Shown piece after piece: positions 1 through 10,363 of a stretch of 64,000 nt of DNA. The DNA comes from Chelydra serpentina (taxonomy: Eukaryota; Chordata; Testudines; Chelydridae), in the NCBI GenBank assembly GCA_037349315.1, contig JBAIAC010000059.1, positions 17,454,501 to 17,518,500 on the forward strand, written 5' to 3'. The notes under the pieces were generated by a model. It searched no databases. It had not been told where the DNA came from and worked only from the letters and a program-made list of their open reading frames with translations. Both the position numbers and the translations under genes were made by a program. Numbering within the stretch: position 1 is the stretch's first letter; the number at the start of each line of letters is the position of its first letter.

Positions 1-1397
1 GTCTATGTCAACTCATGAGGTTCCCTAGTTAGAGAATCCATTTCACAGCCATTGCCGGTTTAAACCATAGCCTTTAAATCTCGGATTTGAACCCAGATCT
101 ATAGGGCTGCAGTTATGTCAGCTGAGCTCAGCAACTGTTGCACTACATTTACGGTATAATTAGAACAGGGTTGAAATTGGATTTTTTGATGACGCAGAGG
201 AGCTGACTAGAATAGCTATACTTTTTCATATTTATAATTTATTAATTTTTCCAAATACAACAAATGTACCAACATACCAGATTCATCATAATACACAAGG
301 TAAGTAAAGAGGGTTAGGATGAAGTGATGGGTGGGGGAAGTGCATTTCTATCTTCAGGATCTACATTAATCATGGTCTTCTAAAAAGTCATTTCCAGATT
401 GCTTTGAATTTTTTGGGCCTTCCCCTTCTGTGGCATGCCTGTCATAGCTCTATTCTCCACATCTCAACAAAGTTTTATCCACCCCTATCTATTGACACAT
501 GTTATCACTGCTCTGAGCAGATTTAAGTGAAACACTATTAAAAAGAGCTGCAGCGATAGGAGCTTTGTCTACAGAAGCTGCACCAGTGTTAGCATTGGTG
601 AGCAAGGTTTAGAAAATGTGTATAGTGCAGACAAGACCATAGGAGCTATCCATTCTTCTGTCTGGTTCATCAACCAAAATGAGGTTTAGGGGAGCCACCT
701 CTGCTATATTTTAGGCAATATCCTACCACACAAAATACTTGCTGAACAAAAGTAAAGGGTCAGGGTTGGCTGGCCTTGCTGCCAAAACCTAAACCAATGG
801 GGACATGGCTTACTTATGTATCCCTCTTCCTCCTCATTGGCTGGAAAGCTGTTAATTAAAAGCTATGACCCAATGAAACTATGAGCCTAATAAAACTGAG
901 GGAATAGCTCCTGCTCCCATTGAAGTCATGGCAAAACTTCCAGTAACTTTAGTGCAACAGGATTGGGTCTAAGGTATTTGTACACTCTTACATGCCCAAT
1001 TAACTCTGCTTCCGAGAAGGGTGGGGAATCTAATAGTGACTGAGTCAGAGTGGGGGTGGGTAGGTGAGAGCAGTGTCCTATGCTCTCACTCAGTGCACTG
1101 CTATTTAGAAGGAGTTAATACTACAATTAGACACTGAACTAATGACCAGCACACTCGCACTCTTTCAGTCAGACAACTCCAGACAAATCCCTTGTGGGCA
1201 GCTAACAAACACAAAAGGCAAAGACTGTATAATAAAAAGGATACAGCTCTCCAGGTGACATCCGCAAGCCTTATTGTGACTATTGCCTGGCTGACTCCAT
1301 CTTCATTAAAGTTCAGACTTAGGATTTGTTTCCATGAACATTTAGTGTGGGGCAAGCGTGGGTGTAAATCTGCCAGGCAATAGCTGTCCATGTGACC
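1..1397. other. Upstream sequence without recognised gene
   Basis: AT-rich, non-coding in appearance. A short palindromic repeat copy of the CTCCCATTGAAGTCA type lies near 908-970. I see no convincing promoter, exon or RNA gene. Confidence 0.5.
908..970. repeat. Short palindromic repeat, family B
   Basis: It reads tcctgctcccattgaagtc, then a centre, then an imperfect mirror ending caggattggg. It resembles the copies at 33925-33996 and 49497-49567. Confidence 0.5.
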
Positions 1398-1499
1398 CCT
1401 GCTGGCGAGCCCTAACCATTCTTTAGTGCACTTCGATCTACTCCACTTTGAAACAGGATGAGATCAAGCACTAAAGAACGGGTAGTGCTCGTCAGCAGG
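1398..1499. repeat. Hairpin with 32-bp inverted arms
   Basis: Arm 1398-1429 and arm 1468-1499 are inverted copies with about four mismatches, separated by 38 bp. It probably forms the inner part of a small terminal-inverted-repeat element whose right end is near 1595 (gtagacaagccc). Confidence 0.65.
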
Positions 1500-1599
1500 C
1501 TCCACACAGAGAGTCCGTCTGAGGCAGGCTAGTGTGGGGTAGATTCATACGCTAACTTACCGCGAACTACATGTTCATGTAGACAAGCCCAAAGTTACC

Positions 1600-2099
1600 T
1601 AGGACCATGTGTAAAAATGGTTCATGCTCAAATGACTCTAACACATGCTAAAATCCCACCATGGAGATAACCCAACCATGGGCTACGTCGTCCACTCCTG
1701 TAGTAAAAGCCACAAAAAGGAATCTTTGTAGGCATCCCCATCACAGATTTCCCCCACACACACACAGTGTTCCTTTGAGGGGGCAGGGCATTCCCTCTAC
1801 AGAATGAACCTGGATGGACCCCCAAATCCCACTCTTTGCAGGAGGATTTGCAGGAGGTCAGAACCATCTACATTCAGGCCCAAGCTTCTCCAACAGCTCT
1901 GGAGTCCCAGGACCCACACCCCACCCCAACTGCCAACTCCCTCTTGCTGTGGCTCCAATGGAGCTGTTCTATCTAGGACTCCCTACTCCTAGGACTCTCT
2001 TCAGAGGAGGATTCCCAGTATGAAGTGGGCCCTCTGGGAAAGCTATTGCAGTCTGATGCCTAGGGAATCCCACTTACATGGAGCACCTTCTGCAGGAAG
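1600..2099. other. Unassigned upstream sequence
   Basis: The short open frames on both strands lack any family signature or codon pattern. No feature is supported. Confidence 0.4.
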
Positions 2100-2800
2100 T
2101 GGACACATACAAAATGGGGAATAACAGGCCAGGCAGTAGTACTGCTGAAAAGGATCTGGGGGTTATAGCGGATCACAAACTGAATGGTGAGTCAACAGTG
2201 TGATGCTGTTGCAAAGGCGGCAAATGTCATCCTGGGATGTGTTAACATGAATGTCACATGTAAGACATGGGAGCTAATTGTTCCTCTCTACTCAGAACTG
2301 GTGAGGCCTCAGCTGAAGTACTCTGTCCAGTTTTGGACACCACACTTCAAGAAAGATGTTAAATTGAGGAGGAGTCCAGAGAACAGCAACAAAAATAAGA
2401 AGTTTAGAAAACATGACCTCTGAGAAAAGGTGGAAGGAATTGGGCGTGTTTAGTCTAGAGAGAAGAAGACTGGAGGGGGATATGGTAATAGTCTTCAAGT
2501 ATGTAAAAGATGATCAATTGTTATCCATGTCCACCTAAGGTAGGACAGGAAATAATCAGCTTAGTATGAAGCAATAGAGATTTAGGTTGGATATAGGCTA
2601 ATTATAAGGATAGTTAAGCACGGGAACGTGTTACCTAGGAAGGTTATATCATCTTTGTGCTTGGAGGTTTTTAGGAACAGGTTATACAAATACCTAATCA
2701 GGGATGGTCTAGATATACTTAATCCTGCCTCAGCACTGGGCAATGGACTGGATGACCTCTTGAGGTGTCTTCCATCCCTACATTTCTATGATTCTATAAT
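2100..2800 (+). mobile_element. CR1-type LINE 3' fragment
   Basis: Degraded non-LTR retrotransposon. In shifting frames it encodes the C-terminal reverse-transcriptase region: EKDLGV, then SQQCDAVAKAANVILGC, ELVRPQLKYSVQFW and FKKDV. The 3' end carries the CR1 tail (gatgacctcttgaggtgtct ... ttctatgattctat). Frameshifts and stops show that it is dead. Confidence 0.85.
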
Positions 2801-3498
2801 AGGAGGGGAAGGTGCATTTGAATCCTCCCCACTTCCTACCCCCTTTCCATGTGGGAGCGGGACCCCTTTCCACCTGGATTTAGGCCTTAGTTCAACAAGC
2901 ATATGGATAAATGCGGTGCTGAATCAGGGCGTAAATGGGCACCATCTTAACCCATTTTAGGAAATGGCTTACACAATCCTGTGACAGCCTGGTTTCTACC
3001 AATAAATCCAACTGGCTTGGACTATTACATGAGTGTATATACCATTATATAATAATCTGGCCCTGCCTCTACACACAAATAGATTTTAATGACACCTAAA
3101 AGTGTGCTGTACCCCAGGTATTCTAGATGTGCTGTAGTACTTATGGTATCACATGATGTTGTAAGTTATTCCATACCATAGCTGGGCCTTGTCTACACTG
3201 GCTATTGGTGCCATTCAGAAACATGGTTCTGGCCAACAGTTTGCTTGAACCAAGACAGATCTAGTTTGGGTCCTGTCTGAGCTTCAGTGTCAGCTGTAGT
3301 AGGGACCAGTCACAACGTGGAAGCCCCCAACACAGGTAAATCGTGGTTCAGGGACTGTCAGTCTGGGTGGTAACAAATTGCGCTATAGTATTAGGCCATG
3401 GTATTACAGATCCCAATCTTATAATAGCCCAGTCCTGACAGCATGCCTTTAAAAAACTACTTCATAGAGACACTGACTCATAAGACTGGAAAAAGAAA
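2801..3498. other. Upstream sequence, possible TIR-element piece
   Basis: A motif gggccttgtctacactgg near 3186 resembles the terminal repeats of small elements elsewhere in the window. No matching right end is clear. Otherwise unassigned. Confidence 0.35.
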
Positions 3499-4168
3499 GA
3501 GGAGTACTTGTGGCACCTTAGAGACTAACAAATTTATTTGGGCATAAGCTTTTGTGTACTAGAACCCACTTCATCAGATGCATAGAGCAGAACACGAACA
3601 CACACACACACACACACCCCATGAAAAGATGGGGGTTGCCATACCAACTCTAAGAGACTGATCAATTAAGGTGAACTATTATCAGCAGGAGAAAATAAAC
3701 TTTTGTAGCGATAATCAAGATGGCCCATTTCAAACAGTTGACAAGAAGGTGCGAGGAACAGCAGGGGGAAACTTAGCATGGGGAAGTAGATATCAATTTG
3801 TGTAATGACCCAGCTACTCCCAGTCTTTATTCAAGCCTAATTTAATGGTATCCAGTTTGCAAATTAATTCCAGTTCAGCAGTTGCTCATTGTAGTCTGTT
3901 TTTGAAGTTTTTTTTGTTGAAGAATTGCCACTTTTAGGTCGGTTACTGAGTGACCAGAGATATTGAAGTGTTCTCCTACTGGTTTTTGAATGTTAGGATT
4001 CCTGATGTCAGATGTGTGTCCATTTATTTTTTTGCATAGAGACTGTTCGGTTTGGCCAATGTACATGGCAGAGGGACATTGCTGGCACGTGATGGGATAT
4101 GCTTCTAGCCCACAAAAGCTTATGCCCAAATAAATTTGTTAGTCTCTATGGTGCCACAAGTACTCCTC
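3499..4168 (-). mobile_element. Penelope-like element remnant with 58-bp inverted ends
   Basis: Left arm 3499-3556 and right arm 4111-4168 are inverted copies with one mismatch in 58. The minus strand at 4129-3875 encodes a GIY-YIG endonuclease fragment, with CQQCPSAMYIGQTEQSL, then DIRNPNIQKPVGEHFNISGH. After a stop it continues as ELELICKLDTIKLGLNKDW. This is the usual C-terminus of Neptune-type Penelope elements. The reverse transcriptase is missing. A (CA)n run lies at 3598-3617. Confidence 0.85.
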
Positions 4169-4585
4169 ATTCTTTTTGCGGATACAGACTAACATGGCTA
4201 CCACTCTGACACCTGTCATCATGAGACTGGATCACACAGTGAATCATTCACACTTAAGCCATGACTAGGTATAAATGATGTTGATTTATGTGTAGGTGGC
4301 ACAGACAATTGTCTTTTTTTTTTTAATTGTATTAACTTGCTAGGCTAGTTTGAAATAGTTTTCTGGGTTATTGTGTTACAGTATAAATTAGTCACATTCT
4401 TTCCATGGACATTGGAAATTAAAGACAATGGACGCATCCAGGTCAGGATTTGTCCCACTAATATTAATAATACCTATCTTTTATATAGATAGTAAAGTTA
4501 TAAAAAGATTTATTTACCTAGACCTGATCCATACCTAAAGTAATTGTACTTTACATTGTATTTGGGCTTGGTTGGTTTTTAAATT

Positions 4586-4632
4586 AATATATATATATAT
4601 ATATATATATAATACACATACACACACACACA
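4586..4632. repeat. (TA)n then (CA)n microsatellite
   Basis: A TA run at about 4586-4611 is followed by a CA run at about 4613-4632. Confidence 0.95.
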
Positions 4633-4749
4633 GGTGGGAAAGTCTCATCTCACTTTTTTTCCCCCCTACTGCTCACCTTTTAAAATCAGTTATTTTTGTT
4701 TAGATTTGGGCATCTTTTGGCCTCACAGGGAGTAGGAAAGCTCAGAATT

Positions 4750-4861
4750 AGAGCTCATTGAAATTTTCTGAAAATTTGATTTTACAATGAAAAAATTCAT
4801 TGAAATTTTAGAGGGGAAAAACAGCAAAATATTTCCCCCCAGGTTTTTCAATCAGTTCTGC
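4750..4861. repeat. AT-rich terminal-inverted repeat, AGAGCT(G/C) family
   Basis: Starts tagagctcattgaaatttt and ends with the mirror tttttcaatcagttctg. Similar blocks are at 23706-23872 and 33175-33330. Confidence 0.45.
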
Positions 4862-4992
4862 TTATGTCATATTCCTCTCTCTTTCTTGGAAGGACATGTT
4901 TTTAATTTTCCCCATCAGTACATCTCCTGTTGGCCACTGTCTGCCTTTTCTGATTAATACTTTTCCTGGATCCTTACAAACAATGGATCTCA

Positions 4993-5071
4993 TCCTCAAT
5001 TGATGTAAATCAACAAAGCTCAGATGACTTCTATGGAATATGCTGACTTATACCATGTGAAGATCTGGCCC
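4993..5071. repeat. Short palindromic repeat, family A (diverged)
   Basis: Contains the tgatgtaaatcaacaaagctc and gcttatacc..gatctggcc style halves of the family best seen at 11151-11230. Confidence 0.4.
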
Positions 5072-5870
5072 AACAGCAGTAACATGATGCACTTGGAGTC
5101 CAGTGCAGTTTTAGGGCTGGATCCAATGCCTGTTGAAACCAATGTGAGTCTTTCCACTGACTTCAAAGGGAAGCATTTCAAGAAGAGCCAAGAACAAGAG
5201 GAGCCCAATGAAATTACAATTAATTGTAATATATTGTTAGTCAATACATTATCAATGCAAGGTTTGTTTTGTAAAGAACAATCACAGACCAATCCAGGAG
5301 GAAATAACAGAATTTATTTTTGTTTATCCTCTTCATTGCTGCCTAGCATATTAAATAGCTTGGGGAAAATGCAACTCATTTGCAGCTATGTTCAATACCT
5401 GCTAGAGTCCCATTGCAGTACGTAGTTTCAAATGAAAGGCAGACACTTAAAAGAACAATATTGTGTTCTAGTTCAGCACAGTGATAGCTGACCATGACAG
5501 TGAAAGTGTTAAAATAAAGAAAATCTGTACTCGTTTAGAAAACTTTAGGGAAGGTGAAGAAATCATGTAGCTTCTGGCAGGTATTTCAGTGCAAGTCCAT
5601 CTCCATTATGAAAATGGAAACAAGTGCAAGTGATCTGGATGCTAGAATGTTTGCATTGTACTGTGAATCACATGGATTCCATTCCATAGCTGCCTGGAAC
5701 AACAAATGCAAACCAGCAGTGGCACAAAACCAGGGTTTGGCATTTGCATTTGAAGGCAATATCTGCAAATCGTTTGGATATGATCTTTATGGCAAACGAG
5801 TCACGCTATTTTCATGGAGTTTGTTTTCGTGTTTTTGCTGAATGCACAGAGCACCCCTTACAATGTTGAA
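5072..5870. other. Unassigned upstream sequence
   Basis: The open frames at 5024-5425 (+) and 5554-5841 (+) have no recognisable protein family, splice context or homologous motif. Probably chance frames. Confidence 0.4.
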
Positions 5871-5944
5871 GTTCTATGGCCTCTGTTATATAGGAGGTCT
5901 GACTAGATGATCACTATGGTCCTTTCTGGCCTTAGAATCTATGA
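5871..5944 (+). mobile_element. CR1-like LINE or SINE 3' end
   Basis: A short 3' tail: aggaggtctgactagatgat, then tggtcctttctggccttaga and atctatgaa. The gactagatgat..ggtccttt..ctatga layout is shared with CR1 tails elsewhere in the window. Confidence 0.7.
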
Positions 5945-8338
5945 ATGCCCCCTCCAAAAAGCATTAAATACAAAAGCAACATTTACTATTTTAATCGATT
6001 ACTGCTTGTCACGGTGCTATGCCAGACACGCAACAGAATCAGCATTTAAGTGCAACCATATTAAGAGTCCAACTGACTATTTATTCCTGGGTGATTAGAG
6101 AATAGATACAAGGGGAATAAGTAAACACTGGAACTAGAGTCAGTTCTTACTAAGAAATGCAGTGCCATCTGTTGGAATTATCTGCAATATCACCTGGACA
6201 AGATACACAGGAAGCTAAGAAATTCCATACCAGAATAGCTCAGTGTCTCATCTAATCTGATTGCCCACTCTATACGACTGTAGGAGGTACTTGCATGGAT
6301 GCCATCCTGAATTGTGCCCAATTTCAGGGTTGATGTTTTGCCACTCTGCTGTCAGAACCACCTTTCCTGCTTTGTATAATGCAGGCATGCCTTCCTGGAT
6401 CACAAGCCTGTCTGCTGGGCAGCTGTACTGGTTATTACTAACATTGGCTCCACTATTATCACAAACCAGGCCAGTGACTGAAGCCCCCATGTCTTGATCA
6501 CTGCATAAAGGTCCTTTATTATTGTCCCACTGTTGCCTATCTAGTCTCCAGAAGAGCAGGTCAGATGTAGGGTCACAGAATTAGTGTCAGTCTAGGGGAT
6601 TGTATCTGTAAAAATAACTAACTATCCAAATGCCAGACAGAAACTTCTGTATATAACCAGAGGTTGTTAATAGGGTTAATCAATGAATACCCAGAAAGTA
6701 CACCTCTCACCATCTGAGCATCTTTGTCCTGAAACAAATCCTGCATAGAACATGCCCAGACTTTGGATAAATTTAGATCTGGTTCCAGACCTGAAATTTG
6801 TGACACAGGCCCATCTCTAAGGCCCAAACCAACCCTCCAGATCGAAATACCCCCAAACTTCGGTCAAGTTTGAATTCAGATTCAAACTTTCAAGATGAGC
6901 TTAAGCAGGAGTCTTACTACAACGCCATAAAATATTGATTAACAGATTTCCATCTAGCCTTGGGGCTATATCCCGCCTTACTTCCTGGCCTGCATCTACT
7001 ATGGACATTAGTAAGCCTTTGTCCATGGGTAAAGGGTTGTAGGTGAGCTTTTAACAATAAAATTTCTCATAATCACGTTTTACTTCCTTGTTTGTATAAA
7101 AATTGTTGGGCCCAATCTACCAATACCCTGTGTAGTCATTTGCACCACTGCAAAAATGATCACCACACATTGCCCTTTCTGATTTGTTAGTACTTTCCAC
7201 AGGTGTCAATATCTGCCCAGGGCCTTAGTGAATGGGGTCTTAAATTCACATCATTAGTTCAAACCTGTATTCTCATCAGAATCTTTTGTTCAGTGAATAA
7301 ATTCCATTGTAAAAGGATAATTGCCAAAAGCAAATTATAGAGTATTCTAAACTAAATGTATTCTTTTCCAGAATATTGTCCTCAAAGTTAGAAGAGAGAG
7401 CAGCATCTCCAATGACAAAGTGGACTTAAATAAAATGTGAGTTTGGTGGTAATATGATGATGATCTAAGAAAGGGAGTGAATCTGAAATCCCAGTATTTA
7501 AGGTAAATGTAATTCGTCTACAATGGGGCTTTTATAACTTCACAGGTAGCAATGGACCTGAACCAAAACCCTCAGATCCAGACACCTCCACACTTGAGGG
7601 AAATCCAGATGCATGTGGCCAGACATAGTTCTTCTCATATTCCTCCCCCATCCACAACTCTCTCCTGTTAATTCATTATATAGCCCGAATCTTACCATTA
7701 TTTGTCTGGCAATCAGTTACTGTGATTATTTATTATTTGTCTAGAGCCAACAGAGTGCTAGGAGCTTGAGAGGGGGGCATGAAGACAAGGCCTATGCTTA
7801 AAAAAAAAAATTAAAAATCTCATCATCTAAACAAACAGATAACATACAGATGAGGGAGAAAGTTTGGAAAGTGACCAAAAGCAGCAGGACTGAAGAATGA
7901 AGAAGAGCATGTAGTTTGTAGGTCCATGCTTTGCTGATACATAACTCATTTTTAAAAACACTTCACTGTGTGGGATAAGGGACTTCACAGAGAAGGTAGA
8001 AGCATGGCAATCTGTATGAAGGAAGGGTTGCAAAGCGGTTTAGAAGTCAAGGGTGGGAGCAGGCTGCAGAAAAGACAGTTACTAAAGGTGGAGAGAATAG
8101 AAAGAGGGGATGTAAAAGGAGAGAGCAGAGAAATAGACATCATGCAGGCTGTGCAGGGGACTTGAAGAGGAGGACAACATGCTTACATTTGATGTGGTAA
8201 GGCATGTCACCCTCTATCTTCCCCCAGTGGATCACTGAAATATCATTTTAAGAGACTCACTATTGTTTGCGTTTCGATCCTTGAAACAGAATCTGTTCAT
8301 TTACAGGATTATTACTCCCTAACCACTCTAGCCTGTTA
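5945..8338. other. Upstream stretch without recognised features
   Basis: About 2.4 kb with no clear exon, RNA gene or intact repeat. A sequence near 7715-7860 faintly resembles the aagagcttacaatct SINE-tail repeat. Confidence 0.4.
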
Positions 8339-8346
8339 TTCTAGAG

Positions 8347-8615
8347 CAGGGGTAGGCAACCTGCGGCACGCAAGCTGATTTTCAGTGGCACTCCTACTAC
8401 CTGGGTCCTGGACAGTCTGGGGGGCTCTGCATTTTAATTTAATTTTAAATGAAGGCTCTTAAACATTTTAAAAACCTTATTTACTTTACATACAACAATA
8501 GTTTCATTATATATCATAGACTTATAGAAAGAGACCGTCTCAAAATGTTAAACCTTAAATTAGCATGAATAAATGAAGACTCGGCACACCACTTCTGAAA
8601 GGTTGCTGACCCCTG
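8347..8615. mobile_element. Non-autonomous hAT element, 269 bp, intact ends
   Basis: Terminal inverted repeats CAGGGGTAGGCAACC and GGTTGCTGACCCCTG differ at one position. A perfect 8-bp target duplication, ttctagag, lies at 8339-8346 and 8616-8623. There is no transposase. The interior (aagactcggcacaccacttc) is a common reptile hAT type. Confidence 0.93.
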
Positions 8616-8691
8616 TTCTAGAGGTACTCATGAGGCTGGCACAGACCTCATTTTTGAAAAGGACAAAGAATGTGGAAACATTTGTTTGGTT

Positions 8692-8713
8692 AAAAAAAAA
8701 AAAAAAAAAAAAA
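8692..8713. repeat. Poly(A) run, 22 bp
   Basis: Simple A homopolymer; no retroposed gene is recognised in front of it. Confidence 0.9.
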
Positions 8714-8719
8714 TCGACA

Positions 8720-9590
8720 TTCCATATAAAAAAGGAGACCTGGATTTTTCAGTCAGTTTTGGGGGCCTGTGGACTCTAGCAAAATCTTGTTAAAAGCACT
8801 GGGGAGGTTGTTTTTGTTATGGATATACGCACAAGATTTGGGCATATTCACTTTTAATAGCTGATTGTGAATGACTTCAAGAAACAAGCAGTCACACTGA
8901 TGGGCTGGCATGTGTTTCATTGGAATAAGCAATAGTTGTGAGGAAAATGCTACTTCACAAACAGAAACTTCGAAGGGGATGACAATACAAAAAGGGAGGA
9001 CAGGTTGAGGCGTGCCTACTATTTGAGGGATACACTTAGACACAATTTCCATACAGGTGTAGGGTGGTTTTGCTTTTTTCAACCCTAGCATGATTGACTA
9101 AAGATGATTAATAATCTGTCTGTGGGAGAGTAGCAGACACATGACAAACAGATTGCACTGACTGTATTGCTGGTTTAAACCCCAATACAGAGCACAGTTC
9201 CGTTAGATTCACGCAGGTTAATGCATTTAGGGACTTCTCATGGATGTTGGTTATAGGTGAGTTTCTGCAACGTTGGGAGCATGCTGTCTTGGTGGGCTTT
9301 CCCTCTTCTGCAGATGCATATCTACATCCACGTATGGATGGGAGCGTGGGAATTTTTGGGTTGTGCTCAACAACTATAGACCATTCAAGTCTCACACTCT
9401 GAAAATGAGACACATGCAATCAGTGAGTCATTCACATGAACCTCCCCCCAAATAGCTTCAGGCCAGTACAAAAGCATCAACTTTGTTATTTGGGTTGCTA
9501 CACGACAATGTAGCACCAGGGTAGCACAGTGGGATGATAACACCAAAAAGTTGCAACACAGACATTGCTAGTTGCTGCCACACCACAGCT
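8720..9590. other. Unassigned upstream sequence
   Basis: Open frames at 9091-8753 (-) and 9419-9108 (-) show no family motif. Nothing supported. Confidence 0.4.
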
Positions 9591-9609
9591 GTTTCATGCC
9601 AAGGCCCCG

Positions 9610-9765
9610 CTTTTCAGCTTGTGAGACCTTGGTTCAATTCCTGGCTCTGCCATAGATTTCCCATGTGACCTTGGGCAACTCACTTCAAATCTTTGTGCTT
9701 TGGTTCCCTATCTGCAAGATGAGTATCATACTCCTTTTGTCTCATCTACTTCAATCCTAAACTCT
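9610..9765 (+). mobile_element. MIR-type SINE
   Basis: Contains the tRNA-like box B region (ggttcaattcctggctctgc) and the core (tgtgaccttgggcaactcac, then ttccctatctgcaagatgag). Diverged and 5' truncated. Confidence 0.8.
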
Positions 9766-9888
9766 GCTGTATATATGCATAATAGGAGGCAGCCCTCACA
9801 CCACTTAGCAAATGGGACTCCAGTCTTGGCTGTAATATAATGTTATGCTACTACTATAACATATTAATATTAAGACAAAATGCTAAAG

Positions 9889-10065
9889 CAGGGGTAGTCA
9901 ACAGGTGGACAGTGGGCCAAATCCAGACAGCCAGATGCTTTTGAACAGACCCCCAAATCTTTTTATTTACTGATTATAATTGTGTGTTTTTTTTAAATTA
10001 TTTTCTCATCTGGATCTTGACCAAGAAATTTGGACCTCAACAAAAAAATAAATTGACTACTCCTG
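9889..10065. mobile_element. Non-autonomous hAT element, 177 bp
   Basis: Ends CAGGGGTAGTCAA and TTGACTACTCCTG, with one mismatch. Flanks tgctaaag (9881-9888) and tactaaag (10066-10073) match at 7 of 8. It lies about 140 bp upstream of the exon 1 acceptor. Confidence 0.88.
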
Positions 10066-10209
10066 TACTAAAGGGTAAAATAGGGGAATACATATGAACA
10101 CTTTGAATGAAGATTAATTGTTATTTATTAACTTTGGGAAAGTCACAAAATTTGCCAATCTAACCTGAATATTTTTGAACTCTCATCTTTATGTGCTCCA
10201 TTATTTCAG

Positions 10210-10363
10210 AGAATCCAGCTGCACTAATTTTCATACCACTGCTCCAATGGAAGACACAGAAGCCAAACTTTGTAGTAATGACAAAGAAGAAGCATTCATA
10301 AGGGAATTGCCATACTGTACAGGAGAAATTGACTTCATGGCTTCCGGAAAGAAACGTGGGAAG
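10210..10363 (+). CDS. TRPM5: TRPM5 coding exon 1 (5' UTR 10210-10246, start at 10247)
   Basis: The ATG at 10247 opens 39 codons ending SGKKRGK, then donor AAG|gtatga (phase 0). An acceptor (ccattatttcag) ends at 10209, so an untranslated exon upstream is likely. The residues CTGEIDF before the end align with the human GEVNF. The Kozak context is weak at -3 (c) but has G at +4. An in-frame ATG at 10175 lies before the acceptor and would sit in the intron. Confidence 0.93.

Noticed and set aside
5024..5425. 133-residue open frame
   Set aside because: No motif, no splice context, and it begins inside a palindromic repeat.
10175..10246. In-frame ATG at 10175 as the TRPM5 start
   Set aside because: It lies before a good splice acceptor (10209), and the start at 10247 gives exactly the 39-residue first segment expected for TRPM5.
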